64,000 nucleotides of DNA, taken from contig CM033119.1 of assembly GCA_019321725.1 (NCBI GenBank), positions 14,396,694 through 14,460,693 on the forward strand, given 5' to 3'. Below, in pieces: positions 36,996 to 48,980 of the stretch. The translations under genes and the position numbers were made by a program. The DNA comes from Paulownia fortunei. Taxonomy: Eukaryota > Streptophyta > Magnoliopsida > Lamiales > Paulowniaceae. Numbering within the stretch: the stretch's first letter is position 1; the number at the start of each line of letters is the position of its first letter. The notes below the pieces were generated by a model, which was given only the letters and a program-made list of their open reading frames with translations, made no database searches and was not told where the DNA came from.

Positions 36996-37539
36996 AGGCA
37001 ATCTAAAGGCACTTGATTATTTACTACTAATTGTTGTCCTTCTGAAATCCAACTAAAGTAGCCTATATCCTCTAGACAGTTAGGCTTACCCTACTTTTTC
37101 ATGAATAATATTTAGAAAATATCAAATTTTCCATTCTTATAATAATATTTATTCATCAACTATGATGAATTTTATATGAATCTCAAAATATAAATAATTA
37201 TAATTATCCAAAACTCTGAAAGAAAAATCGATTTTCGGGATTGCTGTTTTCCATAGATATATATATTTATTTATTTTTATAAAATATTTATCAATTATTA
37301 TTTTAATTAAATAATTAGATATTTTATTATACTCCACTAACTATAATAAAAATGAGAATGACAAGACATTTACAGTTGAAAATGCCTTTCCACTTAACAC
37401 AATAAATAATATTGATAAGACATCTTAGTTGAAAATATCTCCTAAAGTATATTATATTATTTTTATCCAACAAAACATTCAAACACATTCTCATTTTCCA
37501 CATATTCTCCACTATCCAAAATATAATCCTCAAAATCTT
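36996..37539. other. AT-rich spacer
   Basis: No recognisable coding or repeat structure beyond low-complexity A/T. Two short minus ORFs here are compositional. Confidence 0.4.
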
Positions 37540-39068
37540 GGGATAATTGCAAAATTCCCCTTATGTTTTTAGCAAACTTGCAATTTTTTTTGGGATAGTT
37601 TCTTTTTCGAGCACCTCTTGTAGGACTGCTTTCACGATTTCATTGGTCGAAAAACAAAACTCTTCTACGAAGGTAGGGCATGGAAGGGAGGGCTAGGTTC
37701 CGTGGGTTGGGGGGTTTAAGTTGGTTTGGGGTAGGTGGGAAGGAGAAGAAGGAGGAGGAGGGTGGTGATGGCGACAGTAGTAGGGCATGGCAGGGGAAGG
37801 CTAGGTTCCATAGGTGGGGGGATATAAGTTGGTTTGGGGTAGGTAGGTAGGGGAAGAAGAAAAACAAGAAGAAGTAGAAAGGTGTGGAGAATTTGGGTTG
37901 GTTTGGGGTAAGGGAAGAAGAAGAAGAAAAACAAGAAGAAGAAGAGAAAGAGGAGAAGGGTGGGCTAGGTTTTGTGGGTGGGGGTCATCTGGGTAGGTAG
38001 GTGGGGAGGAGAGAAGAAGAAGATGAAGAAGATGAGGAAAGTGCGCAGTGGTGACGGGTTGGGATTATATGGAATTTTGTAATTTATTATAAATTATTTT
38101 TTTAGAAGTTGTAATTTAAAAGTTGTAGTTTAATTTTTTTTGGAATTTGTTATAAATTTTTGGATTTTTTTTGTGTTGCTAATGAAAATTTAATGGAATT
38201 TAGTAATTTTTTATAATTTAATTTCTGAGGAATTTTTTGTAATTTATTTTTTCTGATTTTTTTTGTAATTTTCTATAATTAGTTCTAATTTTTTTTGGAA
38301 TTTTTGGAATATTTTTAGAATTTTTTTTTAATTTTTTGTATATTTTTATGTTGTGAATGAAATTTTAAAGGAATTTACTAGCTTTTTATGGAATTATGTA
38401 ATTTAAAGTTAAAAATATTACTTTTAAATTTAAATATAAAAAAAGAGAATGTTACTAAGTTAATTATTTACAAATTATCGTTGTAATTAAATTTTTTAAA
38501 ATTGTCATTGTAATTTTTTAGAAAATTATGAACATTAAAATGCATAAATCCTGTCTTTCTTATATATATATATATATTAGGGCGTAATTTTTACTAAATC
38601 AGAATACTTATTTGTGAATTGTGATTATATATATATTTCTTTTTCTTAAGAGTGCAACACGAGAACTTTCTATGGGGTCACCTATTCTAGTATTACTCTT
38701 GCCCAAACACGCTTAATTTTAAATTTCTGATGGATCTGGTACATTAGTTTTGGTATGATCACACCCTTATTTTATATATATATATATATATATATTGCAA
38801 AATCTTTATTATATTATGACTCTTAGGGCTAATACTTCAAATAAGGGTATAATAGTTCATTTCCTGGTCAATTTCAGTCAAAATAAGGTAGAACATATAC
38901 ACCTTTGTATTTGGGGTACCTGTTTTACACCCTCAATTATATTTGATAGAAAAGGGAGTTTTGCGTCGATTTTTCAGTTAACACAAAGGTATTTCTGACA
39001 TTAAAATTTATATAGGGGGGTTTTGTGCAAACTTTTATAATATAAAATATTTTTTGCAATCATCCCCC
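37540..39068. mobile_element. Non-autonomous TIR element candidate
   Basis: The left end GGGATAATTGCAAA (37540-37553) is matched by the reverse complement of the right end, GGGGGATGATTGCAAAAA (39051-39068). Inside the ends both sides carry TTTGCA and a C/G run in mirrored positions. The interior has a purine-rich minisatellite, a low-complexity AATTTTT region (about 38080-38470) and TA microsatellites (about 38564-38578 and 38774-38796). No transposase. Ends and superfamily are uncertain. Confidence 0.45.
37670..38040 (+). repeat. Purine-rich diverged minisatellite
   Basis: Repeats of roughly 105-110 bp built around GGGCTAGGTTCCGTGGGT, GGTTTGGGGTAGGTGGG and (GAA)n/(GGA)n. Copies start near 37675 and 37783, with partial copies near 37880 and 37958. 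The strand is almost free of pyrimidine runs. Pro/Ser/Phe-rich minus-strand ORFs across it are artefacts of the repeat. Confidence 0.7.
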
Positions 39069-39130
39069 AAAGTTTATAGAATCACCCTTTGTCTTGTTTT
39101 GGTTTTGTACGCTTCTTTAGGATAAGAAGA

Positions 39131-40971
39131 TGATAACTTGGTTTTATACCAACAATTTATATACTTTTTGATTAACATTTGGTTTGTTTTCAAGTATTTT
39201 TGTTACTTTTTATGCATTTAATTTGAAATCTTGTTGGTAATGACAAAATGAGAAAAAAATGGAAAGAAACCAAAAACTTGGTTGAAATGTTGAAGAATTT
39301 GAATTATGGTGTGACTGATGGTAGTTGTTGTGTTTCAATCATAACTCTTCTCTCAATTATAATTTGGACTTGATTCTTAGACCATTGGAAAATCAAGAGA
39401 TATATCTAAAACGTTTATGTTTATCACAAAATTCAATTTTATCGAGTTCAATGAGAAAAATGGAGTTCAAGAGTCAGCACTGAGTTGAAATTTTCTGGGC
39501 TGATACATCTTAGTATTTTAGGTATAATTCTCTCCACAGATGTCATATTTAATTGATTCAAGTGCCTATGGATACAATTCACTTCATCTCGAAAGAGGTC
39601 AAAAACTAGTTGAAAGTGGCTGAATAGTGTAAAAGTACTAAAGTGAAGGTGGGAAAACAACGGCGCCTAGGAGCTAAAATAGGGCGTCCAGGTGCTATTT
39701 GAGGCCACCAAAATAGAATACAAGGCACCTAAGTTCCAAAATAGGACGCCTAGGTTCCATCTAAAGTGCTAAAACAGAATACATGGCGCCTAGGCGCAAG
39801 AGCGCCTAGGCGCCAAACGACTTGAAAAGTCTGAAAGTGTGATCTTTTGACTCAAATTTTGGACAAAAACTATTAAAGCCAGCTTCTAAAAATGACCTTG
39901 TGGACCTCTTGGGGGACAACTTACTAAGAAAATGAATTTTTTGGAGAGAAAATGGGGGAAAAACCATGAAAAGAGGAGAAATTTTAGGATTTTTTTGGAG
40001 AAGGAATAATTGAAATGAGTTAAAAGGAGAAGATTATATCAACCAAGGGGCATTGAGGAATTGGTTCTTAGAGACAAAAACCATTCATTTTTCTAGAACC
40101 AAAATAAGGGGAGGCTTGGAGGGAAGAAAGTTATTCTTGAAGAAGAGGAAGCCACTCTTGGAGATAAGGAGAGCTTCAACCATTCCTCTCACTTCACAAA
40201 TTGTTGAACAATTTTCATGTTGTTTCTTATTTATTTCTTGAAGTTGTATTCATCCATTATTAACTAAACTTTTCTTTCTAGAGGATGATGTAAACTTATT
40301 TGATCCTACGTTTTTGAATTCTAATCAATATTAGTTCAAGTTATTCATCTTGTTTGTGTTATCTTGTTTAATATTGCATCTTGATTATTTGGCCATTAAT
40401 TGAGATTGTTGATGTCTGAGATTCGATACTCGAGAAAGAAAAGATTATACATGATCATAAGGGTAACACGACTTAGGAATCATAGAGTTGAAAAGCTTAT
40501 GAAACGTTTGAAGTTTTGAAGAAGAATTCATTGAACTTTTGTAGAGTTTTATTCTTGAGTTTTTATGGAGATACTGAAATTCATGTTAGAACCCATAGTC
40601 AATTAGACACTCGAGAGAGGGAATTGATAGGCTTAGGAATTCTTAACTTGCATGTGTTGTTGACTTGAATTGGTATGTTTTGGAAGGAATAACATAGGTG
40701 ATAATTAGGTGAGTCATTCCTCCATAATTTCTTGTTCATAAGGTGTTTGTTGTATTGCTTCTAAGAACTCCACTATTACCTTTACATTTTGTTATCTTAC
40801 TTTAGCTTGTTTACCAATCATCATTTAATTTTTTAGATAAAAATGGGACTATTTGAACTACGGTACTTAATGCAATTTTTTATTACAATCCTTGTGGATA
40901 CTTAACTCAACTCACCATTATATTAAAAGTTGATGCCGTGCATTTGCGGTTTGCAAAATATTTTATGAACA
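39131..40971 (+). repeat. 5' LTR of G1
   Basis: Starts TGATAACTTGG and ends GAACA, about 1.84 kb, followed by AGTTTTTTAGCACCGTTGCC. It contains scattered GGCGCCTAGG-type motifs (39661-39814) and a perfect hairpin. A partial copy of its first part is at 36578-36995. Confidence 0.72.
39785..39814. repeat. 13-bp perfect hairpin in the G1 LTR
   Basis: GGCGCCTAGGCGC, loop AAGA, then GCGCCTAGGCGCC. The arms are perfect reverse complements and each is itself nearly palindromic. Related single motifs occur at about 39661 and 39750. Confidence 0.9.
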
Positions 40972-40978
40972 AGTTTTT

Positions 40979-40996
40979 TAGCACCGTTGCCTAGGA
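40979..40996 (+). promoter_or_regulatory. Primer binding site of G1
   Basis: TTAGCACCGTTGCCTAGGAT is a worn form of the plant gypsy site TGGCGCCGTTGCCGGGGAT, placed just after the LTR end GAACA. Confidence 0.7.
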
Positions 40997-41093
40997 TTGT
41001 TTTATCATAATTACATTAATATTGTTATGACTTAGTCTTGATTTTAGTTTATATTGTTTTTACTTTCTTTCCATACGTTGATGTTATCTTGCC

Positions 41094-41708
41094 TTGTATT
41101 GGATTATACATATTTGTATGCATAAGGGTAGGAGTTTTGACTTAGGTTATTTTGATACAGAAATTGAGTGGACTCTTCGGGCTATTAGAGCAGCAAAAAG
41201 ATTTAACAATCAAGCCAAGGCGAATAACATCAACAATGCTAATGATAACGCCAATCTTCCATTTCAACAACTACCACCACAACGAGCTATTCAGGACTAT
41301 TTTCAACTAACCATGAACCAAAACTACTCTGGGATAGTTCGACAAATAATCAATACCAATAATTTTGAGCTTAAACCAGCTCTTATTAGCATGGTGCAAC
41401 AAAATTAATTTGGAGAAAGTGCATTGGAGGATCCTTATGCATACTTAGCCATATTTTTGGAGATTTGTGACACCATCAAAATGAATGGAGCGCCTGATGA
41501 TGCCATTAGACTTCTCTTATTTCCATTCTGATCGGGATAAAGCTAGCCTATAGTTATAATCTTTTGCACCAAGTAGCATACCGAGTTGGAATGACTTGAT
41601 GCAAAAATTTTTACTAAGTACCTTTCACCAAGCAAGACACTTCAACTCAAGAGTGAGATAGCTCAATTCCACCAACAAGATTTTGAGCTCATCTATTTCA
41701 AATTTTTT
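41094..41708 (+). pseudogene. Gypsy gag of G1
   Basis: The longest open part (41094-41408) includes GRSFDLGYFDTEIEWTLRAI, resembling Athila/Tat-type gag starts, an Asn-rich stretch, and FELKPALISMVQQN. After a stop it continues as FGESALEDPYAYLAIFLEIC, then SIPSWNDLMQKFL and KSEIAQFHQQDFELIY. These are standard blocks of gypsy gag in the right order. At least one stop and two frame changes are present. It is cut at about 41708. Confidence 0.8.
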
Positions 41709-41710
41709 TA

Positions 41711-41869
41711 GGTGTTTGGTAGTTTATATTGAATGGACATTTGGGATAAATCACATCTCAAAAAGTCTATTTTAGAGAAGTGAGAATAGACAGCTTTATA
41801 AAATCTATTTCTCGCACTTTTATTTGGAGGTTACTAAAAAGTTGGTACTTTTTTTAATTTATTTCCTCC
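41711..41869 (+). mobile_element. Possible left end of a PIF/Harbinger element
   Basis: GGTGTTTGGTAGTTTATATTG follows TTA directly. PIF/Harbinger elements have TIRs of this GGTGTTTGG-like type and a TTA/TAA target site. It interrupts G1 gag, and G2 interrupts it in turn. A Harbinger transposase resumes beyond G2 at about 55012. The matching right TIR was not found, so the link is inferred. Confidence 0.4.
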
Positions 41870-44800
41870 AACTACAACTTTAAAGTTGCAAACATAAGTG
41901 TAGGTTGTGTCACGTAATAAATTTTTCGAGAATTCGAAATCGATCCACAGGAAAGTTATTTGAAGTTGTCAGGATTATATTTCTTAAAAGATGGGCTTTA
42001 TGTGGTAAAGAATATAGAGAAAAATTTATATATAGCTAAGAAATCAAAGTAATAAAAGTATTGAGGATCAGGGATCCGATCTTCAGTTTTGGATAGAGAA
42101 ACTATTATATATTATTTTTTACCTCTTTTAAATATTACTATTGGAATCCATATACAATGAAGGTTCCAAAGGGAAGATGTTATGCATTAAGGTAATCATG
42201 ATATTGTCTTACTATTTGCAAATTATTTCTTAACATCAATACTTGTTTATAGGATCAAGTATTTATACACACCTTTGTCTACAATAAATCAAGATTTCAT
42301 GTTAGCAGTCAGTGTAATAGAACTGTACATCAAGCTAAAAGAACCCATGTATTTGTTGTGTCATTGGTGATATAAAAATCAAGAATCGCCACTAAATAAT
42401 AAAAATTTTAATGCGAACACTTATTTATGAGATTAAGTATTTATGAACACCTTTATCTACAACAAATCAAACTTTCACATTAGCAGTCGGTGTAGTAAAA
42501 TCGTACAATAAGTTAAATAAACACAAATATTTATTGTGCCATTGGTGATACATAAATTAAAAGTCAGAACTAAACAAGAAGAGCTTTAATTCCATGTAAT
42601 ACCCAAGCCTCACACTACTCACTTGACCAATATGATTCATGAATGATGTGCTATTTATAAGCTAATTTGCATTAACATCTACATGGTATCTCATATAGCA
42701 TTTTTAATCGTTAGACTCCCAATACTATCAAAAGATATTAGTGGTTAAGATCCTGTAACCTAATTAAGTAATTCTATATTTATATAAGATAAAGAATTGA
42801 TTGGTCAATGTAGTGGATATTCATAGGTTATATGTTATAATTTTAGAAGTATTAAAGATGTCACTAGTAAGCTTATATGATTCGATTTAATTAGATCGAG
42901 GTGTTCTAAAGGTATACATCCATAGATTAACATACTTGAGATATCGGACATGATATAGTGTGATTTAAGTGTCATAATACAAGGTTCATATGTGCATGTG
43001 ATTTTAGAAAATGAAAATTAGACAATCATTTAAGAATCGAATGTCGATTGGTTTAGAGATTGAATGAATGGTTAAGAAATTATGGCATAATATATTATCC
43101 GATCATACGAAAATTCAAGTAGGTTGTAGATAGAAAAATAAGTGATGAGAAACACTAGATTAGGGTTGCATAAGGTGTGAATCACATCAAATTTGAATCA
43201 CCACTTGACACCTCAAGCTTTGCCACCTCAAGCTTCCATCTCAACCTTTCTTCATTTCTATCATTGAACCATGACCATAAACCATTTTTTGAGTTGTTTC
43301 ACATCCCAAACCTTCATATTGAATTTTAGAATTTGCTCTCAAGTAATTTCAAGTAAAGAAAAAGGCGAAGGAGGCAAAAGGAAGTAGGGATGAGCAAGTA
43401 GGAACTTTAAACTGTGCATAGGTAAACTTCTATTAATTTAGGAACTAATTTGTGGTCTCATAATTCACAAAAGGAGGATTTTTAGTTGCAAAATCACAAT
43501 AAAAATCACTAGGGACAAAAAGTGTATACTTGCTGATTTTTTATATTAAAGCTTTATATATGTTTAATAACTTGATTAAAATCTGTGTATTTGATGTATG
43601 TAAGTTTAGAGAGACTATAAATTGAAATATAGTGTGATAATCAAAGAGATGCTCAAAATTGTCTTCCTTGAATTTCAGATTATGTCCTATATGAATGGGG
43701 CTGGTTTTACAGCAATAAATCCATTAGTTTTTGTAATACTCTGACCTTGTTGTCTCTTCATATATGTTATCTAAGTATGGTAAAAATTTGGGAGTGATTG
43801 AATATACTTAAGGGTGCCAAAACCATTAATATCATGAAGTGTGCAAAACTGTCACGGTAGGAAAAATCTATTTCAATATGTTGTGAAGAGAGCTGAACTT
43901 GAGAAGCTATATCCATGAGTTTTAGCAATTCTATGACATAGTTATATTTTTGTGGAAGTTATATAAGTGTGATAAAAATTAGGGAGTGAATGAATATGTC
44001 TAAGGGTATCAAAATCATTGCACAATTTAGTGTTGCAGCAGGAAAATGTGCAGCAGTGAATCTATCCTATTTGGTTTATTAAAATGTTCTAACATGGATG
44101 TGGTTCATTTGATTCCTAAAATTTAGGGGGATGTTATAAGAGTTATAATACATCAATTAATTAAGGTTAGTATATATTTAAGATGTGGAACAAAGGTGCA
44201 TAGAAGGTTGTATTCGGTTATAGTTTCTAAGTGGTAAGGTTGTTTAATCAAATTGAGATTCAAGATCTTTATACTACATTAGGTATAATGAGCTTGTTAA
44301 TTGAGGATGGTGATTGATATCTTATATTTTTACAGATTATTTCATATCTAGGGTTGGGGAGTAGTTTCTTAACACACAACCGATCAAAGGTAAGTAAAAA
44401 TCTATGTGCAACTATAATACATGGGCATAGTATTTTTGGCCTTATCTATATTAAATGTGATTGTTATGTTTTGATGAGTGTATTATGAGTATTATATAGA
44501 TCTTACAGTGCATATATTTCTTGGATGATGGGACATGAGATTCGTTGTGTCATTGAACAAGCCATTCATCAATATTTACACATGTATGCATAATACGTGC
44601 TTATAGTTGAGATTTTGCATGCATGACTTTATTTTCAGAAAGAAAATATTTTGGTTGGTCACTACTAGTGTATCAAGGCCTGTGTGGCTTATTGATATGA
44701 TATTTTGGGGCGCTACGAGTATTACTTCTCAGAGGATCATAGGGGTAGATAGGGGGTGACTGCGCCCTTATCGATAGCGCTGGTGGGAAGACTTCTGGAG

Positions 44801-46658
44801 ATGGCCTCTAGTGATCCCAGGAGATGGCCCCCAGACTGTGTCGATCTGTTTATGGCCATGTGATTTTTAATATTATTGAGAGCTCTATCCGGTACATAGT
44901 AGGCGGGTTAAAGGCCTAATGATGGAAAATGACTTTGAATGAACTATTTTTGATTCATGAGTTTGCATTTTTGTCATTATCTCATAGAAATGCACTGCAT
45001 ATGTATTAGATTATCCCTTCATCATGCATGATTTTTACTTACTGAGCATTAGCTTACGTGGTTCACGCATTGTAGGTAAGTTTGGTGATACTTGAAGCTA
45101 TGGACTTATTGGGTAAGCGACTGGAATTCCTATGGGTTTTGAGGATCGGTGTACATGGATGACGACCTGGGGGGCTGGTTATTAGCTTATTTGATTTTGG
45201 TACTGTATTAAATTTTGGGACTTGTGTTGTGTGCTACTTTTAAAACTTTTATATACATGAGTATATAAATATTATGGTTGTTATGGGTCCTCTACAGGTG
45301 TATATATTAGTCTGTGAGTGGAAAAATAGTTTATTATTTATTAATATATTACAGGCAAAAATAAAATAATTTTTTTTGCATGCTCACAGGTTCTACCATG
45401 TCAAATTATACTATATATAATTATGTGGTAATGGGGTTGTTAAATGTTAATACTTATTTATGAGATTGAGTATTTTTGCATACTTTTTTCTACAACAAAT
45501 CAAGTTTATATAAGCTAAATGAACCTAAATATTTATTGTGTCATTAGTGATATATAAATCAAGAATCACCACAAAACAAGGAGGATTTCAATAAAAAATT
45601 AAAACAATAATACAACACACCTGAATATTATGCACATGTATAACCGTTTATCTTCCTCCATCAAGAGGTTCACCATTTTTCCTCACCTAAATAAAATTTA
45701 GAAAGATATAATGAAAATAGAAAAGACTAAAAATAGAAAAGAAACTAGAAAATATATTTCTATTTCTATTAAAAAACTTACATTACTACTAAAAAATTAG
45801 CCTAAAGAAAAACAACAATAAAGCTTTCTTTTCTACTTTAAGGGTTTTTGTGTTTTTGTGTATCCTCAATAACATCTAAGAGTCCCTATTTATTGCAGAA
45901 GAGTGCCTAAATTGGTATCTCCAAATTCACTCCAAATGTGCTTCAAATTTACTTAAAATATGATCTAAATTCACAAGTCTTTTTCATATCCGAATTTTGT
46001 CACAAATATTTCTCCATGACATTAGCTAATGGAAAAAAAATCAACATAAAAGTTGTGTATTTGTCTGTTAGATTCATTTTTAAATTGGAATCACCTAATT
46101 CCAACAACTAGGGAGAAAGTTATGCTTGATTTAAGGAGAAATGTAAGCATAGATAGATTCTTTCCAATAACACTTGAACGAATTCTCTGCTATAATCAAG
46201 GCTGAATTGGGTTGAACTTTTAACAACAAAGTTCTATCTCTTGGCTTTCAAATGAAGTAAGATTCAGGTTCATAGGGCTTTTGAATATGGAGTTATATCT
46301 AACATATGAAAACTGCACAAGTTTGGAAATATGCTTATTTTGAATTTAATGCAAGCCCAACAATCACTTGTAAAGTCCAAGTGATTTCTTACATATATTT
46401 TGTTATACACATAATAGACTTAGGCAAAATTGATGCTTTTCTTCTAATTATGATACTTCTTCGATTCAATAAAATATTATCTCCCAACTTGCTCATGAAA
46501 CGTGTTGCTTTCTTTGGTTTTATTTTGCCTCTTTTTAATCTCTTTTTGTTCATTGATTTCCTAGAGCAAAATATTAATAAAATCATAATATTAGAAGAAT
46601 AAAGTAAGAAAAGTATAAAGAATTTGATACAAAATATGTAAAAAATATGCACTTATCA
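41870..46658 (-). repeat. 3' LTR of G2, split by another element
   Basis: On the plus strand it begins ACTACAACTTTAAAG and ends ATGCACTTATCA, so the minus-strand LTR starts TGATAAGTGC. Without the insert at 42591-45446 it is about 1.9 kb. It holds three 178-bp repeat units (anchors near 42252, 42429 and 45462); the insert lies between the second and third. Confidence 0.8.
42591..45446 (+). mobile_element. Probable solo LTR of another gypsy lineage
   Basis: About 2.85 kb splitting the G2 LTR. It contains TGTAATACCCAAGCC near its left end and ends GGGGTTGTTAAATG; plant chromovirus (Tekay/Del) LTRs often start TGTAATACCC and end GGGTGTTACA. TTAAT lies on both sides (42586-42590 and 45447-45451). 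No PBS, PPT or coding block is present. A GC-richer region at about 44640-44940 and the stretch near 45040-45200 resemble the R/U5 part of such LTRs. Lineage is inferred. Confidence 0.55.
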
Positions 46659-46690
46659 AATTTTCCTACACTTAACCCTTGCTCGTCCTC
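46659..46690 (-). promoter_or_regulatory. PPT region of G2
   Basis: The minus strand reads CTTGCTCGAGGACGAGCAAG, then GGTTAAGTGTAGGAAAATT, then the LTR start TGATAAGTGC. This GAGGACGAGCAA...GTGTGGGGGAA...TGATAAGTGC arrangement is typical of plant Athila/Tat-like gypsy elements. Confidence 0.75.
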
Positions 46691-48338
46691 GAGCAAGCCT
46701 AAATCAAATATAAACTAATCCACTTTCGTAGGAAATTACGATTGCATTTAGCATATGCAATAAGCCTTTAAACCCCTAGGTAACCCATAGAGGATGAGTT
46801 ATAGTCTCATAAGGGTTTCTAACGGTGATACCCATAAACACCTATGATAACTAACTTCCAACTATTATTCTAAGGAAGCAACAAACTAATATGGAAATAA
46901 AATCAAACAAGTGTTGAATCTGACCCTTAGTCATTCAAAAGTCAATATATTTCCATAATAAGCATACTCAAGTATGAGTGTGAATAGTGAACGTCAACAG
47001 TGACAAAACTGTGCATGCTTCAAACAAGTAAAATTCCATAGAACCTCACAAAAATTATAATCCACTTCCAATCTGTAATAGAAGAGTTAAAGATCATAGG
47101 CTATTCCTTTGGTACAAATCTCCACTACACCGAAAGCACCAAATGAAATCAAAAGATTTTCAACAAAGGTTGTAAATGGGTGCAACAAAAGTTCTAAGAA
47201 CTTCATGAGATTAGAGACAAAGAGTTTATCAATGAAGAATTCTCATACTCTACGAATTTCAACATCGGGGCCTATTATTATTGAATTGGACCCCTCTTCA
47301 TCATTCTTATTGATTTTACAACATCTATTTTTTAGTTGTAACTCGTAATATTTTTAACACTTTGTAATTTTTTTTATTTTTTTATTTTATTTTTTGTAGA
47401 GAAACTCTTCCACACTTATATTCTATTCCAACCTAATTTTTTTTTGCAAGCTCACCTTGTCAATGGAGTGTCTTTTAAGCTCCAAATTATTTTTAGAACA
47501 AGGGTAGGATAATAGTGTATTTAGTCTAGGTAAGAAGATATGGTTACCACATAAAAAGTCTTATTTATTAAAAGGCTCAAAGCGGCTTACTATGGGGGAT
47601 GTTCTCTTGGAATATTACATAGGGAACAAGCTGATTTGGCCATGGTGTTAAAAATCCTAATCATTTTTCAAGTGGTGCTCAATCAGTTGCTCACCTCGAT
47701 AGATCAAAAGAAAGAGTTCTAACACTCAACCCCTAGATATCGAAAATCCAAGTGATGATTAAAATGAGAATATAAAAACTACCTATTTTGGCATGCTTGT
47801 CTCCACACCGAATAACATAATTATTTGTGCAAAAAATTTGAGTATAATTATCACAAAAATATATTAACCAAAGAACAACATCAAAGTCTAAAACAACACT
47901 CATCATTAATCAAACCACAATTTCATGGTTAATTTTAATCATTAAAGTTGGATGAACATCTACAACTCAAAAAAATTGACAATTCACAAACTTCTGTAAA
48001 AACTTCACAAACTTGCCATGTTATGCAAACAAAAAAAGGGATATGTCTCAAGAGTGTTAAAGTTTCTTTACTCTAACACCATTTTTCATGATTTCAACGG
48101 ATCCAAAAGAAAACACGCTTGAATTTATTTTTAAAAAAAATAGAAAAATAGATATTGAATACACAAGACATGATATCAACTATCCCCTCCTCAACCTAAT
48201 TGACACATTGTCCCTAATATTGAAAATAGATTAGAAAAGTATAGTTTAGAAGATATTACATGAAATGTGACTTATTGAAAAATAAAGTTGAAATAACACA
48301 ATATATACACTGTTAGCTAAAACCATTAAGGATAAATT
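46691..48338 (-). other. 3' internal non-coding region of G2
   Basis: No convincing ORF in either direction. At about 48185-48215 the minus strand has a worn ATTAGGGACAATGTGTCAATT, a motif common in the 3' untranslated part of Athila/Tat-like elements. Two overlapping ORFs at 46306-46652 straddle the LTR end and have no domain. Confidence 0.5.
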
Positions 48339-48980
48339 TTATAGGCTGAGAGTCAAATTCATTTTGTTTTTTTGACCATTGTCCCTTTTGGACCAATCCA
48401 CATGAGCCAAGGCTAGATCAGGTTCTAGAACATATGCTAGAAGTTGATTATGTGTTGAAGCAGAAATGAGAATTCGTCTCGCAGATAGTGAAATAAAATT
48501 TTTTTCTACAGTGTGATCTATAAAAGATAGCAATCCATCTAATAAACTATTAATATTAAGAATACCTATGGATTTTTGGTGAACATTAAATTATGCCCAA
48601 GAGACAACTTGGAATAATTCCTCCAATATATCAAAACCACCAGGCAGAGTGATGAATGTATCTGTATTATTTAATATGTTAGGTATTCTGTCCTGAATAT
48701 ATTACACTTTTAGCTTATCGTTGATGGTTGTAACTATGATATTATGTACTGTTAAAAGTTTTGGAATAACTCCTAAAATATTTACTCCTCCTACATGAGT
48801 AGAAGTAGCAACACTCCTAATTAACTCCAGATTGCCTCCCCCATAAACTAAATGAATTTTTCTTTTTACTAAAGTTCTACCAAGGTTATTGACTGCCCCT
48901 ACAAACTCACTATTTTTTCTTGGATTAGTTTCACAAAAGACATAAATACAGTTGAACTTGCGAGTGGAAGAGACTTTCAT
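48339..48980 (-). pseudogene. LOG: LOG-like cytokinin phosphoribohydrolase, intronless copy
   Basis: LOG enzymes release active cytokinin bases from their riboside 5'-monophosphates in the cytosol. The minus-strand frame from 48980 is continuous to 48339 except for two stops (about 48702 and 48585). Blocks: YVFCETNPRKNSEFVGAV, LVKRKIHLVYGGGNLELI, GGVNILGVIPKLL, TDTFITLPGGFDILEELFQV, LLSFIDHTVEKNFISLSARR. Plant LOG genes have several introns; none is seen, so this is a cDNA-derived copy. The family motif PGGxGTxEE reads PGGFDILEE and the MHQRK motif is lost, so no activity is expected. It lies in the same orientation as G2, where pol would be. Confidence 0.85.

Larger units (their letters stand above)
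39131..41710 (+). mobile_element. Ty3/gypsy element G1, 5' end (LTR, PBS, gag)
   Basis: 5' LTR, then PBS, then a broken gag, all on the plus strand. Gag stops being recognisable at about 41708, where a Harbinger-like end begins. I could not find the remainder of gag or any pol to the right, so it is deleted or beyond recognition. The gag style fits the Athila/Tat branch of non-chromovirus gypsy elements. Confidence 0.75.

Noticed and set aside
37640..37934. Two Pro/Ser/Phe-rich minus ORFs
   Set aside because: They come from the purine-rich minisatellite and repeat with it; no protein family.
46306..46652. Overlapping 98- and 87-residue ORFs on both strands
   Set aside because: They span the outer end of the G2 3' LTR and its AT-rich edge; no domain and no conservation in the other LTR.
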